DNA of 64,000 nucleotides, taken from positions 310,001 through 374,000 of the forward strand of contig CANKYO010000006.1 of the NCBI GenBank assembly GCA_947488175.1, given 5' to 3'. The notes beneath the pieces are model-generated. The model was not told the origin of the DNA. It was given only the letters and a program-made list of their open reading frames with translations, and searched no databases. Positions 7,746 to 17,616 of this stretch are shown here, in pieces. The position numbers were made by a program, and so were the translations under genes. The DNA comes from an uncultured Paracoccaceae bacterium (lineage in GTDB: Bacteria > Pseudomonadota > Alphaproteobacteria > Rhodobacterales > Rhodobacteraceae). Every line of letters starts with the position of its first letter. The stretch's first letter is position 1.

Positions 7746-8822
7746 ATGAGACCGACCATCCTATTCGCTGCCATCCTTTCTTTGGCCGTTCCATTGCACG
7801 CCCAAGACACCGAAGATTTGACCCCGTCGGGCGACCCCGCGCCTATACGGGCGGTTAAGCTGATCCAGGGGGGAGGCGGCGCTGCGCAGCTTGAGCGCGT
7901 GTTTTTCGGTCAGGTAGCGGCGCGCGAAACGGTTGATCTGTCGTTTGAGGTTGGTGGGCGGTTGATCATGTTTGATGCCCAAGAAGGCCAGTTTCTTGAG
8001 GAAGGGGTCCAAATTGCTGCAATGGACTTGGCCCCATTTGAGCGCGCAGTCGAACGTGCGACCCTACAGCTCGCACAAGCCAATCGTGATCTGACGCGCG
8101 CCCAAACGCTTGTCCAATCGAACGCGGCCTCAGCAACGCAGGCCGAGAATGCCGAAACGGCGCGTGATCTGGCCGCGGTCGCGCTGCGCGAGGCGACAGA
8201 TGCGCTTGAGGACGCAGCACTCCACGCCCCGTTCCGCGCGCTGGTGGCATCTCGTCTGACGCCCAATTTCGCAAATGTATCGCCGGGCCAACCCATCGTG
8301 CGCTTGCATGACATGTCCGAAGTTCGCGTTGAAATCGACGTGCCAGAGCGATTGTTTCAAAGCCTGTCCGATGTCACAGGCATCAGTTTTGTCGGTACAT
8401 CTCCCCTGTTTGATGGCGAAGTGCCGCTCACCTTGCGTGAATTCAACGCTGAGACGCAAAGCATCGGCCAAAGTTACCGTGTCACGTTGGCCTTGCCCTC
8501 CACCCAAGTGCCCACGGGTATTATTCCGGGCGCTTCAATGACCGTGACCGCGCGTTTGCGGGGCAGCGATGCAACGGCGATAACGCTGCCGCCATCAGCC
8601 GTTACGATGACCAACGATGGTGCGCAGGTCATGGTCTACACCCCCAATGCTGACGCTGAAAACGGCACAGTTGATTTAGTGCCTGTAAATGTGGCTTCGG
8701 CCAATGGTGCGCAGATCACTGTTACGGGCCTTGGATCAGACCAGTGGATTGTTGGTGCGGGCCTTCAAATGCTGCGCGATGGCGAAACCGTACGCCCCTT
8801 TACCGGCATGAGTGTGGAGTAG
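7746..8822 (+). CDS. RND efflux periplasmic adaptor (membrane fusion protein)
   Basis: 358 residues with a Sec signal peptide (MRPTILFAAILSLAVPLHAQ) and no lipobox cysteine. Order of elements: a beta/lipoyl half-motif (VDLSFEVGGRLIMFDAQEG), an alpha-hairpin (ERATLQLAQANRDLTRAQTL to ATRDLA-type repeats), the second lipoyl half (DAALHAPFRALVASR), then the beta-barrel and membrane-proximal domains. It bridges the inner-membrane pump to an outer-membrane channel. Its stop codon lies four bases before the pump gene's ATG, so the two are co-translated. No outer-membrane factor gene is nearby; the pump would have to recruit a TolC-like protein encoded elsewhere. Confidence 0.9.
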   Translation: MRPTILFAAILSLAVPLHAQDTEDLTPSGDPAPIRAVKLIQGGGGAAQLERVFFGQVAARETVDLSFEVGGRLIMFDAQEGQFLEEGVQIAAMDLAPFERAVERATLQLAQANRDLTRAQTLVQSNAASATQAENAETARDLAAVALREATDALEDAALHAPFRALVASRLTPNFANVSPGQPIVRLHDMSEVRVEIDVPERLFQSLSDVTGISFVGTSPLFDGEVPLTLREFNAETQSIGQSYRVTLALPSTQVPTGIIPGASMTVTARLRGSDATAITLPPSAVTMTNDGAQVMVYTPNADAENGTVDLVPVNVASANGAQITVTGLGSDQWIVGAGLQMLRDGETVRPFTGMSVE

Positions 8823-8826
8823 GTTG

Positions 8827-11800
8827 ATGAAAATCGCGCGTTTCTCAATTGAATATCCAATCTACACGTGGCTTTTCATGGCCTTCGCCCTGATCGGTGG
8901 CGCGGTAGGGTACTTGTCGGTAGGCAAGCTCGAAGACCCCACATTTACTCTCAAATCCGCTTTGGTGATCACCCCCTATCCAGGTGCGACGGCGGCAGAG
9001 GTGGCGACAGAAATATCAGAAGTGCTGGAAGCCGAAATCCAGCAGATGGATGAGATCAAGACAGTCACATCGCGCAACACCCAAGGCAGTTCCGTGATTG
9101 AGGTTGAGGTCAAAGACCAATTTGGCGGCGATGAACTGCCGCAAATATGGGACGATCTGCGCGACCGCGTGGAAGATGCCAGGGCTGCACTGCCAAATGG
9201 TGCCTTGCCCTCCATCGTGAACGACGACTTTGGTGACGTGTTCGGCATTCTATATGCCGTATCGGCGCCGGGATTTTCGGACGCCGAAATATGGGACATC
9301 GCAACCTTTATGCGCCGCGATCTGCTGACCGTCGAAGGGGTCGCAAACGTCGAAATTCAAGGCCTCCCGGAAGAAGCGATTTTTGTCGAACCATCCTCGC
9401 AGATCGTATCATCACTTGGCATTGATCCGGGGCTGATCATCGGAGCGATCAGCGCGTCAACTGCAATTAATCCAACAGGATTTGTCAGCAACGGAAGCGC
9501 CAATTTGCGCATTCAAGGCCCATCTGCGGAGGATAGCGTAAGCGAGATCAGCGGCCTGACGTTTGGTTTTCAGGGCGAGGTTTTGAACCTGCTTGATATC
9601 GCCGAAGTCAGCCGCGGTCGTGTTGATGATCCCGAGCACATTCTGCGCCACAACGGTCAAGAGGTGTTTACCCTTGGCGTGTCTGGCTTGCTATCTGAGA
9701 ATATTGTGACTGTTGGGCAGAGGGTAGAGGCGGAGCTCAAGGTCCTGGAAGATCTCTTGCCGGTTGGCGTCAAGGTCACGCCAATCTACGAACAACATCG
9801 CGTTGTGGACGATGCCAATGGCAGCTTCCTTGTGTCGCTAGCGATGTCTGTAGGTGTTGTGATTGGGGTTCTGGCGCTGTTTATGGGACCGCGCGCCGCT
9901 GTTGTCGTTGGCGTATCGTTGTTGCTAACTGTCACATCCACCTTCTTTTTCATGTATCTTTTTGACGTCAAAGTCGAACGTATCAGCCTTGGCGCGTTGA
10001 TTATCGCGATGGGTATGCTGGTCGACAATGGCATCGTCATCGCGGAAGGCATGCAGCAGGAAATGCGCAAAGGGCGCTCCTCGCGCGAGGCTGCGGATAC
10101 TGCGTCAAAGAAAACCCAGATTCCACTGCTGGGGGCGACGATTATTGGCATTATGGCCTTTGCTGGGATCGGTCTGTCACCTGACGCAACGGGCGAGTTC
10201 ATGTTCTCGCTTTTTGCGGTGATCGCAATCTCGCTGTTGCTGTCATGGTTCGTCGCCGTGACGGTGACGCCGCTGTTGGGTCACTATTTGTTCAAAACTG
10301 GCGGTCTGGTCGGTGATGATACCGGCTATGACGGCCCTGTCTTTCGCGCTTATGGCGGTGTCGTCCGCTGGGCGCTCAAGCTGCGATGGTTGGTCATTGC
10401 TGGGTTGATCGGCACGACTGTCGCCTGCGTGATGGCCTTTGCCCAGGTCAAGCAACAGTTCTTCCCACCCGCAACAACGCCGTTGTTTTACCTTGAATAT
10501 AAGGCCGCCCAAGGCACCGCGATTGGCGAAGTCTCAAATGATTTGAAGGTCATCGAAGACTGGCTTTTGGGCCGCGATGATGTTGCAGCTGTAACGGCAA
10601 CCGTTGGCCAAGGTCTGACGCGGTTTATCCTCACCTATAACCCAGCGCGTCGCGACAGCTCTTACGGGCAACTGGTTGTCCGCGCCACATCGCCAGAGGC
10701 AATCCCCGCGTTACGCGCCGAGCTAGACCAGTTCGGGATCGAAGCGCTGCCATGGGCGGAACTGCAAACGAAACGTATCATCTATGGCCCGCCCGTCAGT
10801 TCCGATATTGAAGCGCGCTTTTCAGGCCCCGACGCCGACGTGTTGCGCCAACTCGCTGCCCAAGCCACCGATATCCTGCGTGATGCTACGCCGCTTCTAC
10901 ATAGTGAACACAGCGACTGGCGCGAACGTGAGATCATAACTCGCCCTATCTATGCCGAAGACCGCGCACAAGCCGCCGGGATAGCACGCAGCGACGTGGC
11001 AAATGCCATTGCGCTAGCCACGAACGGGATACCCGCAGGCACTTACCGCGAACGAGACCGCTTGATCGACATTATCGTGCGCACGCCACGCGAAGAGACC
11101 GCACGTGACGGGCAACTTCTGGACCAGATTGTTTATTCAAACGCCATCGGGGGCTATCTGCCCTTAAGCCAAGTCATTGACGGGTTTGCAGTGGTGGCTG
11201 AAAACCCGGTTATTGAGCGGCGCAACCGTGTTCCGACAATCACCGTGCAAGCGAATGTCATCGACGGGCTGACACCGCCAACTGTTTTTGCCGAAATCCG
11301 CCCCCTGATTGAAGCGATTGATCTGCCCGTCGGTTACCGCCTTGAATGGGGTGGTGAGTTCGAAAGCGCAGGCGAGGCGCAAGCGTCGTTGGGCCGTCAA
11401 ATGCCGCTGGCCTTCGGAACCATGCTGCTGATCACCGTTCTGCTTTTTGGCAAGCTGCGCCAAACAGCGGTCATCTGGACAATTGTGCCGATGGCGATCA
11501 ATGGCGTCGCCCTTGGGCTGCTTTATGCAAACCTGGCGTTCAGCTTTACCGCAATGCTGGGTCTGTTATCGCTGTCTGGTATGTTGATCAAAAACGCCAT
11601 TGTGCTGGTCGAGGAGATCGATGCGCAAAAAGCCGAAGGGTTGCCACAAGATAAGGCGATCATCACCGCAAGTGTAAGTCGTTTGCGCCCCGTGGTTTTG
11701 GCGGCTGGCACGACAATACTGGGCATGTTGCCACTTTTGGCGGATGGGTTCTTTGCGGCCATGGCGGTGACGATCATGGGGGGGCTGGGCTTTGCGTCGA

Positions 11801-11898
11801 TCCTGACGCTGATCGGGGTGCCGGTGCTGTACCATACATATCTGCGTAAAGAACGACGCGCGGACAAACGTGTCGCCCGTGAGATGGTAGCTGCATAA
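8827..11898 (+). CDS. RND-family efflux transporter permease
   Basis: 1023 residues, usual length for a HAE-type RND pump. The N-terminal membrane helix (YTWLFMAFALIGGAVGYLSV) precedes a porter domain beginning KLEDPTFTLKSALVITPYPG, the typical start of this subfamily. Clusters of six helices lie around residues 340-540 and 860-1010, with charged residues inside helix four (GALIIAMGMLVDNGIVIAEG), which carry the proton relay. I place the start at ATG 8827, seven bases after GGAG, rather than the upstream GTG at 8812. The subfamily (similar to CzcA/AcrB-like drug pumps of uncertain substrate) moves small molecules by proton antiport; the substrate is not predictable. The stop overlaps the next start (TAATG). 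Confidence 0.92.
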   Translation: MKIARFSIEYPIYTWLFMAFALIGGAVGYLSVGKLEDPTFTLKSALVITPYPGATAAEVATEISEVLEAEIQQMDEIKTVTSRNTQGSSVIEVEVKDQFGGDELPQIWDDLRDRVEDARAALPNGALPSIVNDDFGDVFGILYAVSAPGFSDAEIWDIATFMRRDLLTVEGVANVEIQGLPEEAIFVEPSSQIVSSLGIDPGLIIGAISASTAINPTGFVSNGSANLRIQGPSAEDSVSEISGLTFGFQGEVLNLLDIAEVSRGRVDDPEHILRHNGQEVFTLGVSGLLSENIVTVGQRVEAELKVLEDLLPVGVKVTPIYEQHRVVDDANGSFLVSLAMSVGVVIGVLALFMGPRAAVVVGVSLLLTVTSTFFFMYLFDVKVERISLGALIIAMGMLVDNGIVIAEGMQQEMRKGRSSREAADTASKKTQIPLLGATIIGIMAFAGIGLSPDATGEFMFSLFAVIAISLLLSWFVAVTVTPLLGHYLFKTGGLVGDDTGYDGPVFRAYGGVVRWALKLRWLVIAGLIGTTVACVMAFAQVKQQFFPPATTPLFYLEYKAAQGTAIGEVSNDLKVIEDWLLGRDDVAAVTATVGQGLTRFILTYNPARRDSSYGQLVVRATSPEAIPALRAELDQFGIEALPWAELQTKRIIYGPPVSSDIEARFSGPDADVLRQLAAQATDILRDATPLLHSEHSDWREREIITRPIYAEDRAQAAGIARSDVANAIALATNGIPAGTYRERDRLIDIIVRTPREETARDGQLLDQIVYSNAIGGYLPLSQVIDGFAVVAENPVIERRNRVPTITVQANVIDGLTPPTVFAEIRPLIEAIDLPVGYRLEWGGEFESAGEAQASLGRQMPLAFGTMLLITVLLFGKLRQTAVIWTIVPMAINGVALGLLYANLAFSFTAMLGLLSLSGMLIKNAIVLVEEIDAQKAEGLPQDKAIITASVSRLRPVVLAAGTTILGMLPLLADGFFAAMAVTIMGGLGFASILTLIGVPVLYHTYLRKERRADKRVAREMVAA

Positions 11899-12482
11899 TG
11901 GCGGGTATCCCGACAGACCGTTTTGAGAAGGTGCAGGTCAGCTCCGTTGCAGAGCTGCGCGATTGGCTGTCCGCGCATCATACCCAGTCGGAAAATGTTT
12001 GGCTGGTCACATTCAAGAAAAGCGCGCCTGATAAGTATATATCCACGCAGGACATTTTGGATGAGGTTATTGCATTCGGATGGATCGATGGCATCCGCCG
12101 CAAACTGGATGATGACCGCATAATGCAAATGATCGGACCACGACAGACCCAAGCTTGGGCCAAAAGCTACAAAGACCGCGCTGCGCGGCTGATTGCGGAT
12201 GGGCGAATGACCGATGCAGGGCTAAAATCAATTGCAGCGTCCAAGGGAAACGGGCTGTGGGATTGCTGGGCCGATGTGGATGCACTGATCGTGCCCGACG
12301 ATTTGCGTGCGGCACTTGATGGCACACCGATTGCGGCACGGAACTTCGATCAAAGCGCGCCGTCTTACAGGCGTAATCTGTTACGCTGGGTCAAGCTGGC
12401 CAAAACACCACAAACACGGATCAAGCGGATTGCGCAAATTGTTGACTACACGGCGCGGGACGCGAAAATTCCACAAATGTAG
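11898..12482 (+). CDS. YdeI/OmpD-associated family protein
   Basis: 194 residues. The family pattern is clear: ELRDWLSAHHTQSENVWLV near the N-terminus, then IAFGWIDGIRRKLDDDRIMQ and PRQTQAWAKSYKDRAARLI, followed by a C-terminal YdeI-type helical segment (SYRRNLLRWVKLAKTPQTRI). The function is not established; E. coli YdeI is linked to peptide resistance and stress. The start shares one base with the stop of the RND pump gene, so it is translationally coupled and should be induced with the pump, which suggests a cytoplasmic accessory stress role. Confidence 0.85.
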   Translation: MAGIPTDRFEKVQVSSVAELRDWLSAHHTQSENVWLVTFKKSAPDKYISTQDILDEVIAFGWIDGIRRKLDDDRIMQMIGPRQTQAWAKSYKDRAARLIADGRMTDAGLKSIAASKGNGLWDCWADVDALIVPDDLRAALDGTPIAARNFDQSAPSYRRNLLRWVKLAKTPQTRIKRIAQIVDYTARDAKIPQM

Positions 12483-12674
12483 TGTCATTAACAGAAATTT
12501 AAGTTCTCTAGCGACTGATTGAGAAGATAAACGTTGCTAGTCTGCAGCGTATTTGATCTTCCATCGACGCCTTGCTTGTCGCTGCGCAAGCCGACATTCA
12601 TGCCCACTGCAGCATCGGTCACTATGGGCTCAATGACGACATTCACGAAACGACATCCCCCAAAGAACCGTGAA

Positions 12675-12700
12675 AAAAGGGCGCCCGAAGGCGCCCTTTT
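12675..12700 (-). terminator. Intrinsic terminator of clpB
   Basis: Stem AAAAGGGCGCC/GGCGCCCTTTT around a CGAA tetraloop, with the A-run at 12673-12678 giving a U-tract on the minus strand. It starts two bases after the clpB stop and could act in both directions. The 190-bp gap upstream (12483-12672) holds nothing else I can identify. Confidence 0.9.
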
Positions 12701-12702
12701 GC

Positions 12703-15315
12703 TTAGTGTACAACCGCGTCGTCGGGCCGGGGTCTGTTCGAGGCGGAGAGCCTGTCGCCGACGATCAATCCATCCGCACCCGCGCTGACACTGATCGTGT
12801 CGCCGTCCATGACATCACCGGCCAGGATCATCTCAGCCAGTTGGTCTTGCAACGCGCGCTGGATCACGCGCTTCAGAGGACGGGCACCGAAGACCGGATC
12901 GTAGCCTTCGTCGGCCAACCATTTCAGCGCGGCCTCGTCGAGGTTGATCGTGATGTTCCGCCCGGCGAGCCGTTTCTCCAACCGCTTGAGCTGGATCGTG
13001 ACGATCCCGGCCATGTCTTCGCGGGCGAGCCTGTCGAAGATCACCGTTTCGTCCAGACGGTTCAGGAATTCGGGCCGGAAATGCGCCCGGACCGCATCCA
13101 TCACATCGCGCTTGGCCTCTGACGCATCCGCCCCATCGGGGAGTTGGCTGAGCGCCTGCGCCCCAAGGTTCGATGTCAGGATGATCAGCGTTTGCTTGAA
13201 ATCCACGGTGCGGCCCTGACCATCGGTCAGCACGCCGTCATCAAGGACCTGCAGCAGGACGTTGAACACATCAGGGTGCGCCTTTTCGACCTCGTCAAAC
13301 AGGACGACCTGATAGGGACGACGCCGCACAGCCTCGGTCAGCACGCCGCCTTCGTCATAGCCGACATAGCCCGGAGGCGCGCCGATCAGACGGGCGACCG
13401 CGTGTTTTTCCATGAATTCCGACATGTCGATGCGGACCATCGCGCTGTCATCATCAAAGAGGTATTCGGCGACCGCCTTGGTCAGCTCGGTCTTACCGAC
13501 GCCGGTTGGCCCGAGGAACAGGAACGACCCCAGCGGCCGGTTTTCGTCGTTCAGACCGGCACGGGCGCGGCGTACCGCGTTGGCGACCGAGGTGACGGCG
13601 GTTCTCTGGCCGATGACCCGCTTGCCAAGCTCTTCTTCCATGCGCAGCAGCTTTTCACGCTCGCCTTCCAGCATCTTCGACGTTGGAATACCGGTCCAGC
13701 GTTCGACAACTTCGGCGATCTGTTCGGGGCGCACGGCCTCTTCGACCATCAGGTCGTCGTTTTCTTCCGCCTCGGCCAATTGCCGTTCCAGTTGCGGAAT
13801 GACGCCATAGGACAGCTCCCCGGCTTTCGCCAGATTGCCCTCGCGCTTGGCGATATCCAGATCGGCGCGGGCGCGATCCAGCTTTTCCTTGACCGCGCGG
13901 GTGCCTTCCAGCTTGTCGCGTTCGGCCTGCCATTTCGCGGTCATTTCCGATCCGCGGTCCTGCAGGTCGGCCAGTTCCCGTTCCAGCTTTTCAAGCCGGT
14001 CGATGGAGGCCTTGTCGTCCTCTTTCTTCAGCGCCTCGGCTTCGATCTGCAATTGCAGGATCTGGCGGTCGAGCGCGTCGAGTTCCTCTGGCTTGCTGTC
14101 CACTTCCATGCGCAAACGGCTGGCTGCCTCGTCCATCAGGTCGATGGCCTTGTCGGGTAGGAACCGGTCGGTGATGTAGCGGTGCGAGAGGGTCGCGGCG
14201 GCCACCAAGGCCGCATCGGCGATCCGCACACCATGGTGCAGTTCGTATTTTTCCTTGATCCCGCGCAGGATGCTGACCGTGTCCGTGACGGTTGGTTCCT
14301 CGACCATTAGCGGCTGGAACCGGCGGGCGAGGGCCGCGTCTTTTTCCACGTATTTGCGGTATTCGTTCAGGGTCGTCGCCCCGACGCAGTGTAGTTCACC
14401 CCGCGCAAGCGCGGGTTTGATCAGGTTGGCGGCGTCCATCGCGCCTTCGGACGCGCCGGCACCGACAAGCGTGTGCATTTCGTCGATGAATAGGATGATT
14501 TCACCGGCGGCGGTTTCGATCTCCTTTAGGACGGCCTTCAGCCGTTCTTCGAACTCGCCCCGGTATTTGGCACCGGCGATCAGGGCACCCATGTCGAGCG
14601 CCATCAGTTTCTTGTTGCGCAGGGATTCCGGCACATCGCCGTCGATGATGCGCAGCGCGAGGCCTTCGGCAATCGCCGTTTTACCCACACCGGGTTCACC
14701 GATCAGGACCGGGTTGTTTTTGGTCCGGCGCGACAGGACCTGCATGGCGCGCCTGATTTCCTCGTCCCGGCCGATGATCGGGTCGATTTTGCCTTGCTCG
14801 GCAGCTTCGGTCAGGTCGCGGGCGTATTTTGCCAGTGCTTCGAAACTATCCTCTGCCGTCGCACTGTCTGCGGTCCGGCCTTTGCGGATGTCGTTGATCG
14901 CGGCGTTCAGCGCCTTGGCGGTCACACCGCCCGCATCCAGCGCATCCTTGGCCTTCGATTTCACAACGGCAAGCGCTGTCAGCATCCGTTCGACAGGGAC
15001 AAAGCTGTCGCCTGCCTTTTTGGCGATCTGTTCAGCCTCGTCGATGACCTTGGCGGTGGTGTTGTCCAGATAAACCTGAGCGGCGTCGCCGGTGACCTTG
15101 GGCTGTTTGGCCAATGCGGCCTCAACTGCACCCATCACGGCGGGCGCATTGCCGCCTGCACGGGTGATCAGGTTCGATGCAAGCCCTTCTTCATCGTCCA
15201 TCAAGGCTTTGAGCAGGTGTTCGGGGGCGAATCTCTGATGATTCTCACGCATTGCGATCGTCTGGGCGGCTTGTACGAATCCGCGCGACCGCTCGGTGAA
15301 CTTGTCCAAGTTCAT
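12703..15315 (-). CDS. clpB: ATP-dependent disaggregase ClpB
   Basis: 870-residue Hsp100 chaperone that pulls proteins out of aggregates with DnaK. Seen in order: N-terminal ClpN repeats ([17 protein letters not shown]), first AAA+ module with Walker [14 protein letters not shown] near residue 205 and Walker [11 protein letters not shown]-type segment, the long coiled-coil middle domain (about 410-525) that is diagnostic of ClpB versus ClpA/C, and the second AAA+ module with [13 protein letters not shown] near 605 and [12 protein letters not shown]. Length matches the family. A sigma-32 type promoter lies about 80 bases upstream and a terminator directly follows, so it is a single-gene heat-shock unit. 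Certain. Confidence 0.98.
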   Translation of the reverse strand: MNLDKFTERSRGFVQAAQTIAMRENHQRFAPEHLLKALMDDEEGLASNLITRAGGNAPAVMGAVEAALAKQPKVTGDAAQVYLDNTTAKVIDEAEQIAKKAGDSFVPVERMLTALAVVKSKAKDALDAGGVTAKALNAAINDIRKGRTADSATAEDSFEALAKYARDLTEAAEQGKIDPIIGRDEEIRRAMQVLSRRTKNNPVLIGEPGVGKTAIAEGLALRIIDGDVPESLRNKKLMALDMGALIAGAKYRGEFEERLKAVLKEIETAAGEIILFIDEMHTLVGAGASEGAMDAANLIKPALARGELHCVGATTLNEYRKYVEKDAALARRFQPLMVEEPTVTDTVSILRGIKEKYELHHGVRIADAALVAAATLSHRYITDRFLPDKAIDLMDEAASRLRMEVDSKPEELDALDRQILQLQIEAEALKKEDDKASIDRLEKLERELADLQDRGSEMTAKWQAERDKLEGTRAVKEKLDRARADLDIAKREGNLAKAGELSYGVIPQLERQLAEAEENDDLMVEEAVRPEQIAEVVERWTGIPTSKMLEGEREKLLRMEEELGKRVIGQRTAVTSVANAVRRARAGLNDENRPLGSFLFLGPTGVGKTELTKAVAEYLFDDDSAMVRIDMSEFMEKHAVARLIGAPPGYVGYDEGGVLTEAVRRRPYQVVLFDEVEKAHPDVFNVLLQVLDDGVLTDGQGRTVDFKQTLIILTSNLGAQALSQLPDGADASEAKRDVMDAVRAHFRPEFLNRLDETVIFDRLAREDMAGIVTIQLKRLEKRLAGRNITINLDEAALKWLADEGYDPVFGARPLKRVIQRALQDQLAEMILAGDVMDGDTISVSAGADGLIVGDRLSASNRPRPDDAVVH

Positions 15316-15393
15316 GGGTCTCTCCTTTGTTAAGCGCCCGATTTGGTGGGTGCCCGGCTAGGCGGCACACCCTGTTGTTGGGCCTCAAATCCT

Positions 15394-15422
15394 AGATGGG
15401 GTCGGTAACGTTGCGTCGCAAG
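15394..15422 (-). promoter_or_regulatory. Sigma-32 (RpoH) promoter of clpB
   Basis: On the minus strand: CTTGCGA, 14 bases, CCCCATCT. This matches the established heat-shock consensus CTTGAAA-N13-14-CCCCATNT very closely. Transcription would begin near 15387, giving a leader of about 70 bases before the clpB ATG at 15315, which is preceded by AAGGAGAG. Confidence 0.87.
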
Positions 15423-15429
15423 TCCAAAG

Positions 15430-15445
15430 GTATGGAATTCCATAC
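15430..15445. promoter_or_regulatory. Perfect 16-bp palindrome, possible operator
   Basis: GTATGGAATTCCATAC reads identically on both strands. It lies just upstream of the clpB -35 box and 77 bases before the small gene starting at 15522. Position and symmetry suggest a protein-binding site; the binding protein is unknown. Confidence 0.45.
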
Positions 15446-15521
15446 GGGGGAGGTTTTCGGGCGTTTTCCCCGCGATTTCCAAAGCGCTTTGGGCCATATA
15501 ACAGCCATGGAGGAAACGAAG

Positions 15522-15662
15522 ATGACCCAGGTGATCATGACCACGGAGGGGGCGACGCTGACAATGCAGCTTTTCCCGCTCAGCCCCGATGCTGTGCGCC
15601 GTCTGCGCGGCCCGGAGGTCGCCACGGACACCAAGGTAAAAGAGCCTTCAAAGAATAACTAG
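15522..15662 (+). CDS. Small hypothetical protein (46 residues) divergent from clpB
   Basis: The frame is open from further upstream, but ATG 15522 sits eight bases after GGAGG and is the best start. The peptide has an N-terminal half rich in Thr/Met (MTQVIMTTEGATLTMQLFPL) and a charged tail rich in lysine and glutamate. No membrane segment or known motif. It is followed by a strong terminator at 15720. Being divergent from the heat-shock gene clpB with a palindrome between them, it may be stress-related, which is inference only. Confidence 0.55.
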   Translation: MTQVIMTTEGATLTMQLFPLSPDAVRRLRGPEVATDTKVKEPSKNN

Positions 15663-15719
15663 ACCGCCACTCACCGTTGATCCTGCTTTTCATGCCCACC
15701 CCCATGCGAGCAGGATGAC

Positions 15720-15749
15720 AAAGGCGCAGCCCGGGACGGCTGCGCCTTT
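15720..15749. terminator. Bidirectional intrinsic terminator
   Basis: Perfect 12-bp stem AAAGGCGCAGCC/GGCTGCGCCTTT with a CGGGAC loop, flanked by A and T runs. It lies between the convergent genes ending at 15662 and 15776 and can serve both. Confidence 0.88.
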
Positions 15750-15775
15750 TCATTTTGCAGTGCTGCTCAATCGGA

Positions 15776-16231
15776 TCAGTTAGTAGTGAACGGGTCACCG
15801 TCACGTCCCTCGGGCCCGGACGGGGTGGGATAAAACGGCGCCGCCCCGCCATCAGGATCAGGTCCGCCCTTGGCGCCACGGTCTGGATCGACGACCAGAT
15901 CGGTCTGCAATCCGCTCGACGTCTGTATATCGGTCTGGGTTTCGCCAGATTCTGTACCACTGACCGGGGTTGTCAGCGGATCAACATCTTCGGGGCTGAC
16001 AAAGCTGCCGCTTGTTTCAACGACGGGGGCTTGCAAGGTATCTGTTGACCGTTCCTCGATCGTGCTCATCTCGGTATTTTCGGGCGCAGCGGGAGCACCA
16101 ACCGTCGTACCTGTTGGTTCCTGGCTTGCCCACAAAAGGGCTGCGAGAATGGCAATGGTCGCCACGCTCAGCACGCCGAAAATGAACATCGGGTGCTGGG
16201 TTGGGCCTTGATTTTCGGTCACACTGGACAT
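15776..16231 (-). CDS. Hypothetical single-pass membrane protein with acidic, Pro/Thr-rich exterior
   Basis: 151 residues. A short polar N-terminus is followed by one hydrophobic helix (MFIFGVLSVATIAILAALLW, about 15-34). The remainder is low-complexity and rich in Thr, Ser, Glu, Asp, Pro and Gly, predicted to be unstructured and probably periplasmic. No domain is recognised. It lies alone between a bidirectional terminator and the HEAT-like gene; the start at 16231 is preceded by AGGAGATTGCC on the minus strand. Rhodobacteraceae-restricted by appearance. Confidence 0.65.
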   Translation of the reverse strand: MSSVTENQGPTQHPMFIFGVLSVATIAILAALLWASQEPTGTTVGAPAAPENTEMSTIEERSTDTLQAPVVETSGSFVSPEDVDPLTTPVSGTESGETQTDIQTSSGLQTDLVVDPDRGAKGGPDPDGGAAPFYPTPSGPEGRDGDPFTTN

Positions 16232-16318
16232 GGCAATCTCCTGTATCTGAGTTCACCGAAACAACCGTTGGCATCTGCGGTGGTTCCCTGACCAAATTGC
16301 CGCACCCAGCCTTTCGCC

Positions 16319-16765
16319 TTAATTCACCAAGCGCCGCGCACGAGCGCGTACCGAAGCGGCCTTATCATCCGCGGCGCGTGCCAGCACCGCCTCAGCATCC
16401 GGTGCCCCCAGCCGCACATAGGCGTCCAACGCCCAGGCCCGCACCATTGGTTTGTCATGGGTCAGATAGGGCGCCACCACCTCTGGCGGCAAACCAACCG
16501 GGACATGCTGAACCGATTGCAGAAGATGCAGGGCGACTTCCCAATGCAGGTCGCGCGCCAGCAAATCGCTTGGGTAAGCGATGTCGTGACCCGCCTCATA
16601 GGCCGCTTTCAGCACCCAGGATGCAGCCCGCGCCGTTGTTTCATCAAGGTCCCGGCAGGCGGTCAGTAACGCATCATAGTCGGCAGGCGCGAGTTGATCT
16701 GCTACTGCCTTGAGCGTCGCGGTCGTCTTTCCGTCCCATGTCTGGAAAACCGTCATCATGTCCAT
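16319..16765 (-). CDS. Hypothetical helical (HEAT-repeat-like) protein
   Basis: 148 residues from ATG 16765 (MDMMTVFQTW); the frame stays open upstream but that stretch is Arg-rich and overlaps the pyrF start, so it is excluded. The sequence is a series of amphipathic helices such as DETTARAASWVLKAAYEAGH, then HDKPMVRAWALDAYVRLGAP and AEAVLARAADDKAASVRARA, with the Pro/Val-Arg spacing of HEAT-like repeats. Such solenoids bind proteins or nucleic acids; no catalytic residues are visible. It is divergent from pyrF with about 75 bases between the starts. Confidence 0.65.
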   Translation of the reverse strand: MDMMTVFQTWDGKTTATLKAVADQLAPADYDALLTACRDLDETTARAASWVLKAAYEAGHDIAYPSDLLARDLHWEVALHLLQSVQHVPVGLPPEVVAPYLTHDKPMVRAWALDAYVRLGAPDAEAVLARAADDKAASVRARARRLVN

Positions 16766-16839
16766 GGCCGCAGCATAGCGCGATTGCACCTGCCCCGCCC
16801 AGCCGTTAGACCGCGCCAAACCGTTTGAAGGAGCCCCAG

Positions 16840-17556
16840 ATGTCCGATGACCGCCTGATTGTTGCGATGGATGTTCCAAATGTGCTCGCCGGGCTCGATC
16901 TGGCCGAAGCACTGGGTGACACGGTCAGCTTTTACAAGATCGGGCTGGGAATGCTGACGGGCGGTGGCCTTGCGCTGGCCAATGAGCTGAAACAGGACCA
17001 CGGCAAGCGCATATTTCTCGACATGAAATTCTTTGACATCGGCGCCACGGTTGAAGCTGCAGTGCGTGGTGTTGCCCAGTTTGATCTGGATTTCCTGACC
17101 GTTCACGGTGATCCGCATGTGGTGCGAGCGGCCCGCGAGGGTGCGGGTGGGTCTGACATGAAGATTCTTGCCGTCACGATCCTGACCTCGCTTGACCGGG
17201 CCGATCTGGATGCCTCCTGCATCAAGGCCGGGAATGTGGCTGATCTGGTGCAGGAACGGGCCGGGATTGCCCTGTCCAACGGGGCGGATGGTGTCATCTG
17301 TTCGCCGCAAGAGGCTGCACTGGTCCGCGCCCTGCCCGAGGCTGACGGCAAACTGATCGTAACGCCGGGCGTGCGCCCGGCCGGGGCCGATCTGGGCGAT
17401 CAGAAACGGGTGATGACCCCGGCACGGGCGATTGCCGCCGGGGCCGATCACGTCGTGGTAGGGCGCCCGGTCTGGCAGGCAGCCGATCCACGGGCGGCGG
17501 CCAACGACATTCTGGCCGAATTGCAATCACCGCAAGCGACATTTCCTAATCATTAA
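16840..17556 (+). CDS. pyrF: Orotidine 5'-phosphate decarboxylase
   Basis: 238-residue TIM-barrel enzyme that makes UMP from OMP in the last step of pyrimidine synthesis. The catalytic Asp/Lys network is visible in FLDMKFFDIGATVEAAV (the DxKxxD motif). The substrate phosphate-binding parts follow: VTPGVRPAG near residue 175 and GADHVVVGRPVWQAADP near 205. I chose ATG 16840, which follows GAAGGAG, over the upstream in-frame ATG 16825. It stands alone, not in a pyr operon, with a small conserved-looking gene 60 bases downstream. Confidence 0.97.
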   Translation: MSDDRLIVAMDVPNVLAGLDLAEALGDTVSFYKIGLGMLTGGGLALANELKQDHGKRIFLDMKFFDIGATVEAAVRGVAQFDLDFLTVHGDPHVVRAAREGAGGSDMKILAVTILTSLDRADLDASCIKAGNVADLVQERAGIALSNGADGVICSPQEAALVRALPEADGKLIVTPGVRPAGADLGDQKRVMTPARAIAAGADHVVVGRPVWQAADPRAAANDILAELQSPQATFPNH

Positions 17557-17616
17557 TCGGGAACCAATCCGACGCTGGCGCATTTACGATGTGATACAAG
17601 CGACGGAGGGTGTCCC

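Noticed and set aside
14255-15073. 272-codon plus-strand frame opposite clpB
   Set aside because: Serine/arginine-rich antisense of a certain gene.
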